Source: an uncultured Chlorobiales bacterium (GTDB taxonomy: Bacteria > Bacteroidota > Chlorobiia > Chlorobiales > Chlorobiaceae). From it: a DNA stretch of 5,024 nt. Below are positions 1-5,024 of the stretch, one piece after another. The DNA is taken from NCBI GenBank assembly GCA_903901395.1, contig CAIUQW010000089.1, positions 1 to 5,024 of the forward strand, written 5' to 3'. Position 1 is the first letter of the stretch. Each line of letters starts with the position of its first letter. Under the pieces are notes generated by a model. That model worked only from the letters and a program-made list of their open reading frames with translations. It was not told the origin of the DNA and ran no database searches. A program made the position numbers and the translations under genes.

Positions 1-138
1 GGTTGACCTGACAAAATCTCCCTAAAAAGCTGACCGATGCTGCAAAAAAGCGAGCAAATACCTACTTTTTCGAGATCATGAATTTAACAGAAAAACCATT
101 CTGAAAAAACCCGGAAAAGGGTTCAAATCGTCAGTTTC

Positions 139-1008
139 ATGGAGAGTTTAGCAGCTGTTTTCATTTTGCAGGTACTCAGGATTTCGGTGCCTTATCTGTT
201 CGCTTCGGTGGGGGCGGTATTTTCGGAACGGGGCGGCGTGATCAATCTCGCGCTCGAAGGGCTTATTCTCGCGGGCGCGTTCGGCGCGATGCTCGGCCAG
301 CACCTTACCGGCTCGGCCTGGGCAGGGGTGGCACTGGCGCTGGCGCTCGGGCTGACTATCGCGCTCCTGCACGCTTTCGTGACCATCACGCTTCGGGCCG
401 ACCAGATCGTCAGCGGCATCGCGATCAACATCCTCGTCATGGGGGCGACCCGCTTCGCGCTTGGTCTTCTTTTCGGCAGTGCGATGAACTCTGCTCGCAT
501 CGCCGGAATGGAGGTCTCGATGCCGCTCTTCGATCCGCTGCTTCTCCTCGCGGTGCATTCGGTCGCCTTCAGCCAGTTCGTGCTCTTTCGGACGCCTTAC
601 GGCCTGCGGCTTCGCGCGGCGGGCGAGAGCGCCGAGGCGGTGGAGACGGCGGGCCTCGACGTGCGGAAGCTGCGCTACTCCGGCGTGCTCGTCTCCGGTG
701 CGCTTGCCTCGCTTGGCGGCGCGTTCCTCGTCTTCCAGCAGCACAGCTTCACGGACAACATGTCCGCCGGGCGCGGCTACATCGCGCTCGCCGCGATGAT
801 CATCGGCAAGTGGTCGCCGGTCGGCGCGGCGCTGGCGAGCCTGCTCTTCGCCGCCACCGAAGCGATGTCGATCTGGTTCCCCTCGGGATGGTTGCCTTCG
901 CAGCTCGTGCAGTCGCTGCCATATCTTATAACGCTGCTCGTGCTCGCCGGTTTCGTTGGCAAATCCACGCCGCCGAAAGAGGTTGGCGTGCCGTACGAGA
1001 AACGGTGA
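139..1008 (+). CDS. ABC transporter permease, BMP/nucleoside-importer type (BPD_transp_2 family)
   Basis: This is a 289-residue, very hydrophobic protein with about eight to nine predicted membrane segments, the first near residues 8-27 and the last near 258-277. Family marks seen are FSERGGVINLALEGLIL (28-44), the cytoplasmic coupling loop GLRLRAAGESAEAVETAGLDV-like stretch (155-175), and the glycine-rich GRGYIALAAMIIGKW segment (211-225). These match the second permease of importers that work with a BMP-type lipoprotein and take up nucleosides or related small molecules. The substrate here cannot be read from sequence. The ATG at 139 is the first start after an in-frame stop at 85-87. No good Shine-Dalgarno precedes it; a purine run at 113-121 is too distant. 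The protein is slightly short for the family, mainly between residues 113 and 150. No partner ATPase, sister permease or binding protein is in the window, so they must lie upstream or elsewhere. A hairpin terminator follows. Confidence 0.88.
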   Translation: MESLAAVFILQVLRISVPYLFASVGAVFSERGGVINLALEGLILAGAFGAMLGQHLTGSAWAGVALALALGLTIALLHAFVTITLRADQIVSGIAINILVMGATRFALGLLFGSAMNSARIAGMEVSMPLFDPLLLLAVHSVAFSQFVLFRTPYGLRLRAAGESAEAVETAGLDVRKLRYSGVLVSGALASLGGAFLVFQQHSFTDNMSAGRGYIALAAMIIGKWSPVGAALASLLFAATEAMSIWFPSGWLPSQLVQSLPYLITLLVLAGFVGKSTPPKEVGVPYEKR

Positions 1009-1013
1009 AACCA

Positions 1014-1053
1014 GATCACTCGGATCAGTACGATCGGGCTGATCTGACCAATC
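1014..1053. repeat. Array of 9-base GATC-led repeats, copy 1
   Basis: Four consecutive 9-base units each begin with GATC (at 1014, 1023, 1032 and 1041), followed by a partial unit AATC at 1050. The last three units match copy 2 closely: 1032-1053 and 1857-1878 agree at 20 of 22 bases in the same orientation. The array fills almost the whole gap between the convergent permease and elbB genes. It also folds as the stem of the terminator described separately. Confidence 0.8.
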
Positions 1054-1059
1054 TTTTTT
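1014..1059 (+). terminator. Terminator downstream of the permease gene, built from the GATC repeats
   Basis: Bases 1020-1028 pair with 1039-1047 (nine pairs including one G-U) around a ten-base loop. A 3x3 internal mismatch follows, then three more pairs (1014-1016 with 1051-1053), and then six T at 1054-1059. The T run directly after the stem on the plus strand fits rho-independent termination of the permease transcript. The internal mismatch makes it imperfect. Because elbB converges from the other side only 54 bases away, the same hairpin may also slow elbB transcription, but there is no T run on the minus side. Confidence 0.6.
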
Positions 1060-1062
1060 CTC

Positions 1063-1719
1063 TCACGCCAGTTCGAGGACTTTGGCTACCAGTTTGTCGA
1101 TGCCTTTGGCTACGTCGCTGATGCCGACATTGAGCATGTAGGCCGGAGTGGTGACGATCTTTGCGCCGGGGCTGACGATGATCTCTTCGACCGGAGCTGC
1201 AACATGTTTCGCGCCCATCGCCTCGATGTCCTCTGCTGTCTCTGGGTCACTGCCGACGGTCACTTCGACGCCATCCGGGCCGAACAGCTTTGCTGCGATG
1301 ACTGGCGCGATGCAGAGAAAGCCGATCGGTTTGCCGCTTTGCCGGAACCGCATGATCGCATCGGCGACCTCGGGAAGTACTTCGCATTTGGCTCCGGCAA
1401 CGGCGTAATCGCTGAGGTTCTTGGCCGCGCCAAAACCGCCGGGAATGATGAGGCCGTCGAGGATCATCGTGTCGATGTCCCGCAGGTTGCGGATCGAACC
1501 GCGAGCGATCCTGGCCGATTCGATCAGCACGTTTCTTGTTTCATTTTCCGACACCTCGCCCGTGAGATGGTTGACGACGTGGCGCTGCGGAATGTCGGGC
1601 GCAAAGCAAACCGCCTCGGCCTGGGCCTTGTCGAGCGAGAGAAGCGTGAGCACCGCCTCGTGGATTTCCGTTCCGTCGTACACGCCGCATCCCGAAAGTA
1701 TGACTCCAATCTTTTTCAT
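1063..1719 (-). CDS. elbB: ElbB, DJ-1/PfpI-like protein (isoprenoid biosynthesis-associated glyoxalase)
   Basis: This complete 218-residue soluble protein is very close in sequence and length to what I recall of E. coli ElbB. It begins MKKIGVILSGCGVYDG and keeps the diagnostic EIHEAVLTLL (18-27), NHLTGE (50-55), ETRNVLIE (60-67), IIPGGFGAAKNLS (91-103), GFLCIAP (133-139) and KIVTTPAYML (187-196) segments. Cys136 sits in the nucleophile elbow typical of the DJ-1/PfpI superfamily, and Glu18 is a likely partner acid. E. coli ElbB was linked to isoprenoid production and has been reported to have glyoxalase-type activity; the physiological substrate is not settled. The ATG at 1719 is preceded by CCGGAACAGC, whose GGA is a weak ribosome site. 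The gene stands alone: it converges with the permease gene and is separated from the next minus-strand gene by a terminator hairpin and about 180 bases. Confidence 0.95.
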   Translation of the reverse strand: MKKIGVILSGCGVYDGTEIHEAVLTLLSLDKAQAEAVCFAPDIPQRHVVNHLTGEVSENETRNVLIESARIARGSIRNLRDIDTMILDGLIIPGGFGAAKNLSDYAVAGAKCEVLPEVADAIMRFRQSGKPIGFLCIAPVIAAKLFGPDGVEVTVGSDPETAEDIEAMGAKHVAAPVEEIIVSPGAKIVTTPAYMLNVGISDVAKGIDKLVAKVLELA

Positions 1720-1786
1720 GCTGTTCCGGTTTTACGTTTAGGTGGTTGAGCTTTTCACAGTATGGTATGAAAAAGGCGACGCTTCT

Positions 1787-1801
1787 GAAACAGCCTGTTT
1801 C
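1787..1801. promoter_or_regulatory. Perfect 7-1-7 inverted repeat upstream of elbB, possible operator
   Basis: GAAACAG-C-CTGTTTC is a perfect palindrome with a one-base centre. It lies 68 bases before the elbB start codon, in a non-coding gap where the elbB promoter should be. The shape is that of a dimeric repressor or activator site. A one-base centre cannot form an RNA loop without losing the inner pairs, so a DNA-binding site is more likely than a terminator. A palindrome this short can arise by chance in 5 kb. No convincing -35/-10 pair was found nearby; the best -10-like hexamer on the minus strand is TACCAT, just downstream. Confidence 0.25.
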
Positions 1802-1841
1802 GCTGAACCGTTCATCGCCGAAGGCGAGGCGGGCGTTGGTT

Positions 1842-1887
1842 ACAAAAGATCGGTCGGATCGGACTGATCTGACCGATCTGACCGATC
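1842..1887 (-). terminator. Terminator of the methyltransferase-like gene, built from the GATC repeats
   Basis: Bases 1848-1862 and 1873-1887 are inverted repeats pairing at 14 of 15 positions around a ten-base loop. The remaining position (1856/1879) is a G-U on the plus strand and an A-C mismatch on the minus strand. Read on the minus strand, the stem ends directly in TTTTGT (1847-1842), the layout of a rho-independent terminator. It starts 14 bases beyond the stop codon of the gene ending at 1901, so it should end that transcript and insulate elbB. Confidence 0.75.
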
Positions 1888-1892
1888 TGGGG
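1848..1892. repeat. Array of 9-base GATC-led repeats, copy 2
   Basis: Five head-to-tail 9-base units run without interruption: GATCGGTCG, GATCGGACT, GATCTGACC, GATCTGACC and GATCTGGGG. The third and fourth are identical. Because the period is a multiple of three, any reading frame through the array gives a tripeptide repeat (plus strand DRS-DRT-DLT-DLT-DLG). It shares 20 of 22 bases with copy 1 (1857-1878 against 1032-1053). The two outer halves are complementary, so the array is also a long hairpin. Confidence 0.85.
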
Positions 1893-1900
1893 AACAGGGC

Positions 1901-2413
1901 TTAAGCCTTCGCCTTTCCCACGCCCGGCACGAACTTGCCTACTCTTGCGGCGTAGTCGCGGTACTCGGGGTGGCGCTGGGTGAGCCAGGTTTCCTCTTTC
2001 GAGGCTTTGTGGTTGAAAAATGCGAGGGCCAGCGCTGTCACGAGAAGGTGCGACAAGCTCATCGAGAAGATGACCCATCCTGCGCAGGCGAAGAGCTGGG
2101 CGCTGTAGAGCGGGTGGCGCACCAGCGCGTAGACGCCGGTATCTACCAGCTGGTTGTTTTCAACAGGGTAGGGGAGTGGCGTGAGGTATTTGCGGATGCC
2201 GATGACTCCGCCGATGAGTAGCGCGGCTCCAGCAAGCATCCCGATGACGAGGGCACTCCAGCGTATCAGAGCGAGCTGCCGGTACAGCTCTCCGTTCCGG
2301 AGATCGGGCCAGACGGGAATGAAGACGAACAGAGCCACGAGCGCAAACTGGATCGCCACCAGATACTCTCCACGCTGTCCAAACCGTTTTGCTTTGCCGG
2401 ATTCCTGTTCCAT
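1901..2413 (-). CDS. Isoprenylcysteine/phospholipid methyltransferase-family membrane protein
   Basis: This is a 170-residue integral membrane protein. Hydrophobic segments lie near residues 18-36, 50-72 and 104-133, the last long enough to be a hairpin of two helices. The C-terminal half carries the family signature: YPVENNQLVDTGVYALVRHPLY (82-103, with the RHP at 99-101) and, after the last helix, NHKASKEETWL (134-144) with the paired Glu140-Glu141, then HPEYRDYAARVGKFVPG. In the ICMT/PEMT-like superfamily these regions bind S-adenosylmethionine and the methyl acceptor. The acceptor here (lipid, quinone, protein or other) cannot be told. I chose the ATG at 2413. An upstream in-frame ATG at 2500 would add 29 polar residues, run through the divergent promoter region and lack family similarity. 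A weak GAG lies before 2413. The gene ends at the repeat-derived terminator and is probably transcribed alone. Confidence 0.85.
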   Translation of the reverse strand: MEQESGKAKRFGQRGEYLVAIQFALVALFVFIPVWPDLRNGELYRQLALIRWSALVIGMLAGAALLIGGVIGIRKYLTPLPYPVENNQLVDTGVYALVRHPLYSAQLFACAGWVIFSMSLSHLLVTALALAFFNHKASKEETWLTQRHPEYRDYAARVGKFVPGVGKAKA

Positions 2414-2426
2414 AGTGCTCTGGATA

Positions 2427-2454
2427 TTGACAATTCTTGAAATTGCTCTATCTT
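2427..2454 (+). promoter_or_regulatory. Sigma-70-type promoter for the isochorismatase-like gene
   Basis: A perfect -35 hexamer TTGACA (2427-2432) is followed after 16 bases by TATCTT (2449-2454), four of six matches to the -10 consensus. Transcription would begin near 2461, leaving a leader of about 60 bases before the ATG at 2522. The region is AT-rich and lies between two divergent genes. An inverted repeat CAATT-N5-AATTG (2431-2445) overlaps the -35 and spacer and could be a regulator site. The promoter also argues against starting the protein at 2453, since that codon would overlap the -10 element. Confidence 0.5.
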
Positions 2455-2467
2455 GAAAACCTTCAAA

Positions 2468-2473
2468 ATTGTA
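2468..2473 (-). promoter_or_regulatory. Possible -10 element for the methyltransferase-like gene
   Basis: On the minus strand TACAAT matches the -10 consensus at five of six positions and lies 54 bases before the start codon at 2413. No good -35 exists at the normal distance; the nearest, TTGATC (2500-2495), is 21 bases away, which is too far. If real, this promoter would overlap the divergent plus-strand one, so the two could interfere. Confidence 0.25.
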
Positions 2474-2521
2474 GAAAAATTTTCTCAAGCTTACGATCAA
2501 TCCTTTATTTCTCTGATACTT

Positions 2522-3067
2522 ATGATGATCCCAAAAGAGACCTTACTGCTCGTCATCGACATCCAGGGCAAGCTGGCCACCTCCGTCGCCCAACCGGATC
2601 GTCTCGTCAGGAATGTCAGCAAACTGATCAGGGCTTGCAAGCTTCTCGGGGTGCCGGTCGTTCATACCGAGCAGTATCCGAAAGGACTTGGCCACACGGT
2701 CGATGAGCTGAAGGAGTTGATTGGCGATGAGCCGCCGTATGAAAAACTGTCATTCAGTTGCTGCGGAAACGAGGAGTTCATGAAGCGACTGCGTGCGCTT
2801 GGCCGCAACGACATCCTTGTGGTTGGCATGGAAACCCATGTGTGCGTCTACCAGACCTGCGTCGAGCTGCTCGAATTCGGTTATAACGTCCATCTGGTTA
2901 CCGATGCCGTTTCGTCGAGAAGCGAGGAGAACCGCGCGCTCGGCATCCGCTGCATCGAACGCGCCGGCGCCGCGCTCACCAGCACCGAGATGGCGATTTT
3001 CGAACTTCTCCGCGTCGCCGAGGGCGATACCTTCAAGGCGATTTCAAAGATCATCAAGGAGGATTGA
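2522..3067 (+). CDS. Isochorismatase-like cysteine hydrolase (ISOC2/YcaC-related)
   Basis: This is a 181-residue cytosolic alpha/beta hydrolase of the isochorismatase-like superfamily. The catalytic triad of the family is visible: Asp13 in LLLVIDIQGKL (8-18), Lys75 in PYEKLSFS (72-79) and Cys108 in VVGMETHVCVYQT (100-112), where the METH stretch carries the conserved non-proline cis-peptide region. HTEQYPKGLG (48-57) and VTDAVSSRS (126-134) also fit the ISOC1/ISOC2/YcaC subgroup rather than true isochorismatases or nicotinamidases. The natural substrate of that subgroup is unknown. The start is ATG 2522, or the adjacent ATG 2525. A longer reading from 2453 would add 23 residues that lie over the promoter and do not resemble the family. 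No Shine-Dalgarno is visible. The gene is divergent from the methyltransferase-like gene and is followed by a 193-base gap with no clear terminator. Confidence 0.9.
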   Translation: MMIPKETLLLVIDIQGKLATSVAQPDRLVRNVSKLIRACKLLGVPVVHTEQYPKGLGHTVDELKELIGDEPPYEKLSFSCCGNEEFMKRLRALGRNDILVVGMETHVCVYQTCVELLEFGYNVHLVTDAVSSRSEENRALGIRCIERAGAALTSTEMAIFELLRVAEGDTFKAISKIIKED

Positions 3068-3260
3068 CGCTTCTCCGAAGTTTCTCACGATTCCGATTCA
3101 TGACGGGGACGCCAGGTTCCTGTCTTGCCTTCCCGCTTTCCCCCGCTTGTCGTCCAAGATGTCGTCTCCGTGGCGCAGGCGTCTGAATTTCCTGAATTAA
3201 GCATTACATTTCGGGAAACATGGAAGGTACGCAGCAAGTTTAACCTTTATCCGCTGAAAC

Positions 3261-4022
3261 ATGAAAAACGATCAGGACTTTCCCGGCACGTCGCGCTCGG
3301 TCGTGGTGCTTGGAGCGTTGTTGGCTCTCGGTCTCGTGCTTGGGGCGTACGTTCTCGGCTATCAGACGAAAAATATCGGTTCGGGTCGTTCGTCGATCAC
3401 GGTCAAGGGGCTGGCTGAAAAACCGGTCAGGGCGGATATGGCGGAGTGGCAGGTGACGGCGGTCGCCTATGGCCCCACCTTCGCGGAGACAGTCGCGAAC
3501 TTACGCAACGAAAAATCGGCGCTTGACAGCTTCATCGCCTCGCAGGGTTTCGACAAGGCTTCGGTGCGCGAGACCGGCGAGACTGTGGAGCCACGCTACG
3601 AAGATCAGGTGGTCGGCGAGCAGGTGCGGCAGGTGCAGAATGGCTTTGTCGGCAAGCACACCCTGATCGTCAGCAGCCGCGCTCTCGACAGAATCGTGGC
3701 CACGCACCGGGCGGCGCTTGACTACAAGGCTTCGGGGCATAACATTGAGTACGCCAATCCGAGCTTCCTTGTTTCGAATCTCGAAGAGATCAAGATGTCG
3801 CTCATCGGCGCGGCGACCGACAACGCCAAAAAACGGGCACAGGAGTTCGTCAAGCACAGCGACGCGAAACTCGGCGCGATGCGGTCGGCCTCGCAGGGGG
3901 CGTTTTACATTCTGCCGCCGGTGGCCAACGCCAGCACGGATGATTATGGCGGCACCTACGACAAAACGACCATCGAAAAAATCGCCAGAGTGGTGGTGAC
4001 TATCGAATTCGCGCTTCAGTAA
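3261..4022 (+). CDS. SIMPL domain (DUF541) protein, membrane-anchored
   Basis: This 253-residue protein has a short charged N-terminus, one hydrophobic segment (residues 13-34) without a clear signal-peptidase site, and then a SIMPL/DUF541 domain (about 46-252). The domain opens with SITVKGLAEKPVRADMAEW (45-63), contains the helix-rich middle with NAKKRAQEFVKHSDAKLG, and closes with RVVVTIEFAL. The topology suggests an inner-membrane anchor with the domain in the periplasm. The family includes E. coli YggE, linked to oxidative stress defence, and Brucella BP26, which assembles into large ring-like oligomers; no enzymatic activity is established. ATG 3261 gives a normal family start, but the leader has no Shine-Dalgarno. 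A weak TACATT (3205-3210) might be a -10. The gene converges with lpxK, 36 bases away. Confidence 0.9.
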   Translation: MKNDQDFPGTSRSVVVLGALLALGLVLGAYVLGYQTKNIGSGRSSITVKGLAEKPVRADMAEWQVTAVAYGPTFAETVANLRNEKSALDSFIASQGFDKASVRETGETVEPRYEDQVVGEQVRQVQNGFVGKHTLIVSSRALDRIVATHRAALDYKASGHNIEYANPSFLVSNLEEIKMSLIGAATDNAKKRAQEFVKHSDAKLGAMRSASQGAFYILPPVANASTDDYGGTYDKTTIEKIARVVVTIEFALQ

Positions 4023-4041
4023 ACGGCGCTTGGCGGATGAC

Positions 4042-4065
4042 GGCGTGAATCGTCCCCGTCACGCC
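4042..4065. terminator. Hairpin between the SIMPL gene and lpxK, possible shared transcription end
   Basis: GGCGTGA (4042-4048) and TCACGCC (4059-4065) are perfect complements around a ten-base loop. The right arm includes the lpxK stop codon (4059-4061). No T run follows on either strand, so it is not a standard rho-independent terminator. Its place between two converging genes makes a bidirectional transcription barrier plausible but unproven. Confidence 0.3.
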
Positions 4066-5024
4066 TCCCGCTTCACCACCGCGAGAAGCAGCTTTTTCAG
4101 CTCCGCAGTGCCGTCGATAAACTCCGGCTCGATAGGGAGATAGCGGCTTCCCGCCTCCGCGAGCATCCCGGCAAGCTCCGGGTCATCCGCGATGCGATGC
4201 CAGTCCTTTTCCGTCGTGACGGGCACGAGTCTTTTCTGGATTGATTCGGCGACAATCGAACGAACCGCCGCTTCTGTGTACGGCTCGTGGTCGCGGAAGA
4301 ACTTCGTCCCTCCGATCTCCACCCCCGCATCTTCGAGGCTGTGCAGGAAGCCTGCCGGAACGCCGATTCCGGCGAAGGCGAGCGCCTTTACGCTGGATTC
4401 GCTTGCGCCGTTCTGCGTTCCATCCACCTTCATCAGCTTTCCCGGTTTGATGCGCGAGCGGAGCACCGGTTTGCCAAACCGTTCGAGCCGGGCGAGCAGC
4501 TTGTCCGCTTGAGTTTCGTCGGTGATTTTGCTGAGGATGACGAGGTTGGCGCGGCGCAGGCCTCGCAGCGGTTCGCGGAGGCGTCCGGCGGGGAGCATCG
4601 CGCCCAGCTCCTCCGGCGCTCCGGCGTTGACCACCACGATGTCGAGGTCTCGCGCGATTTTGCGGTGCTGGAAGGCGTCGTCGAGCACAATCACGCCGGG
4701 CAGGCGTCCGGCGAATTCACGCATGAGGAACTGCACCCCTTCGGCGCGGGTTTCGGCCACCACGACGATGGTGCCGGGATTTCGCGCGGCGAGCATTGCG
4801 GTTTCGTCGCCCGCGTCGCGGCTGCCGAGCAGTATCCGCCGGCCATCCGAGACGAGCTGCACGCCTTTCGTCTGGCGTCCGTAACCTCGCGAAACGATGG
4901 CGGTCGCAATCCCTGAAGCCGCGTAGAATTTGACGATCCAGTCCACGAGCGGCGTCTTTCCGGTGCCGCCGGTGGTGATGTTGCCGACGGAGACGACGGG
5001 AATCGGCGAGCGCCAGCTTTTGAA
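4059..5024 (-). CDS. lpxK: Tetraacyldisaccharide 4'-kinase LpxK (5' end beyond window)
   Basis: LpxK phosphorylates the 4' position of the tetraacyldisaccharide lipid A precursor at the inner face of the inner membrane, giving lipid IVA. The frame is open from the stop at 4059-4061 to the window edge: 321 residues are visible and the true start lies past 5024. A start at the GTG at 4946 would be wrong because it removes the P-loop. Visible marks, counted from the first residue in the window, are VSVGNITTGGTGKTPL (11-26, Walker A), SRGYGR (45-50), a GDE at 72-74, VLDDAFQHR (113-121, the acidic catalytic motif, usually DDGFQH), LPAGRLREPL, then AFAGIGVPAGF, FRDHEPYTE and VTTEKDWHRI near the C-terminus (TTEKD at 270-274). 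E. coli LpxK is about 328 residues, so only a short N-terminal membrane-associated segment, perhaps 25-45 residues, should be missing. All key motifs are intact. Confidence 0.97.
   Translation of the reverse strand, partial: FKSWRSPIPVVSVGNITTGGTGKTPLVDWIVKFYAASGIATAIVSRGYGRQTKGVQLVSDGRRILLGSRDAGDETAMLAARNPGTIVVVAETRAEGVQFLMREFAGRLPGVIVLDDAFQHRKIARDLDIVVVNAGAPEELGAMLPAGRLREPLRGLRRANLVILSKITDETQADKLLARLERFGKPVLRSRIKPGKLMKVDGTQNGASESSVKALAFAGIGVPAGFLHSLEDAGVEIGGTKFFRDHEPYTEAAVRSIVAESIQKRLVPVTTEKDWHRIADDPELAGMLAEAGSRYLPIEPEFIDGTAELKKLLLAVVKREA

Noticed and set aside
108..123. A small hairpin AACCC-N6-GGGTT in the leader before the permease, followed on the minus strand by T.
   Set aside because: Only five pairs, and no minus-strand gene ends here for it to terminate.
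148..744. A 198-codon minus-strand frame opposite the permease.
   Set aside because: Its composition is charged and low-complexity (Arg/Glu/His-rich) as expected from the reverse of GC-rich hydrophobic coding DNA, and the plus-strand frame matches a known family.
1204..1749. A 181-codon plus-strand frame opposite elbB.
   Set aside because: The minus strand encodes full-length ElbB with all motifs; the overlapping frame matches no family I know.
1014..1892. The two repeat arrays considered as a CRISPR or as transposon ends around elbB.
   Set aside because: The units are contiguous 9-base repeats without spacers, the copies are in direct orientation, and the elbB segment between them carries no mobility gene.
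1767..1904. A 45-codon plus-strand reading frame (ATG 1767, stop 1902-1904) encoding a basic start and then DRSDRTDLTDLTDL.
   Set aside because: Its second half is the GATC repeat array read as protein, it ends inside the stop of the opposite gene, and it has no ribosome site. The repeat is better explained as a terminator, although automatic annotation may call it a gene.
3068..3260. The 193-base gap before the SIMPL gene, examined for a promoter, small gene or RNA.
   Set aside because: Only a weak -10-like TACATT and a duplicated CTGAATT (3183 and 3192) were found; nothing strong enough to annotate.
3101..4061. An 11-base inverted repeat flanking the SIMPL gene (TGACGGGGACG at 3101-3111, its complement at 4051-4061), considered as ends of a mobile element.
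   Set aside because: Several 11-base matches are expected by chance between the strands of a 5 kb window; there is no transposase and no target duplication was seen.
4287..4916. A 209-codon plus-strand frame opposite lpxK.
   Set aside because: It is a shadow of lpxK, caused by GC-rich codon use; His/Ala/Glu-rich with no recognisable domain.

Overview
This window looks like ordinary chromosomal DNA from a Gram-negative bacterium, most likely a green sulfur bacterium (Chlorobiota, Chlorobaculum/Chlorobium-like). The outer-membrane link comes directly from a lipid A kinase gene (lpxK). The assignment to Chlorobiota is inference. It rests on GC-rich genes separated by short AT-richer gaps, weak or absent Shine-Dalgarno sequences, and arrays of 9-base GATC-led repeats at gene ends that I associate from memory with that group. 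No database was searched.

Layout: 1-138 is a leader without a gene. 139-1008 (+) encodes an inner-membrane permease of a BMP/nucleoside-type ABC importer. It converges on elbB (1063-1719, -), a DJ-1/PfpI-like protein, and the 54 bases between them hold a 9-base repeat array that folds into a terminator. 1720-1900 separates elbB from a small membrane protein of the isoprenylcysteine/phospholipid methyltransferase family (1901-2413, -), and holds a second copy of the array, again as a terminator hairpin. 2414-2521 is a divergent promoter region. To its right, 2522-3067 (+) encodes an isochorismatase-like cysteine hydrolase. After a 193-base gap in which I see nothing convincing, 3261-4022 (+) encodes a membrane-anchored SIMPL (DUF541) protein. 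It converges on lpxK (4059-beyond 5024, -), which is cut by the window edge and so lacks its N-terminus. No stretch longer than 300 bases is without a gene.

The genes do not form one pathway. Most are separate transcription units, as the alternating strands and the hairpins between them indicate. The permease needs partners (ATPase, second permease, binding lipoprotein) that are not in the window. The methyltransferase-like and SIMPL proteins are envelope-associated and LpxK acts on the lipid A precursor, but no joint function can be read from this. I found no phage, transposon, CRISPR, toxin or defence genes, no tRNA or rRNA, and no sign of a new multi-gene system. The most unusual element is the GATC-phased 9-base repeat family used as terminators.
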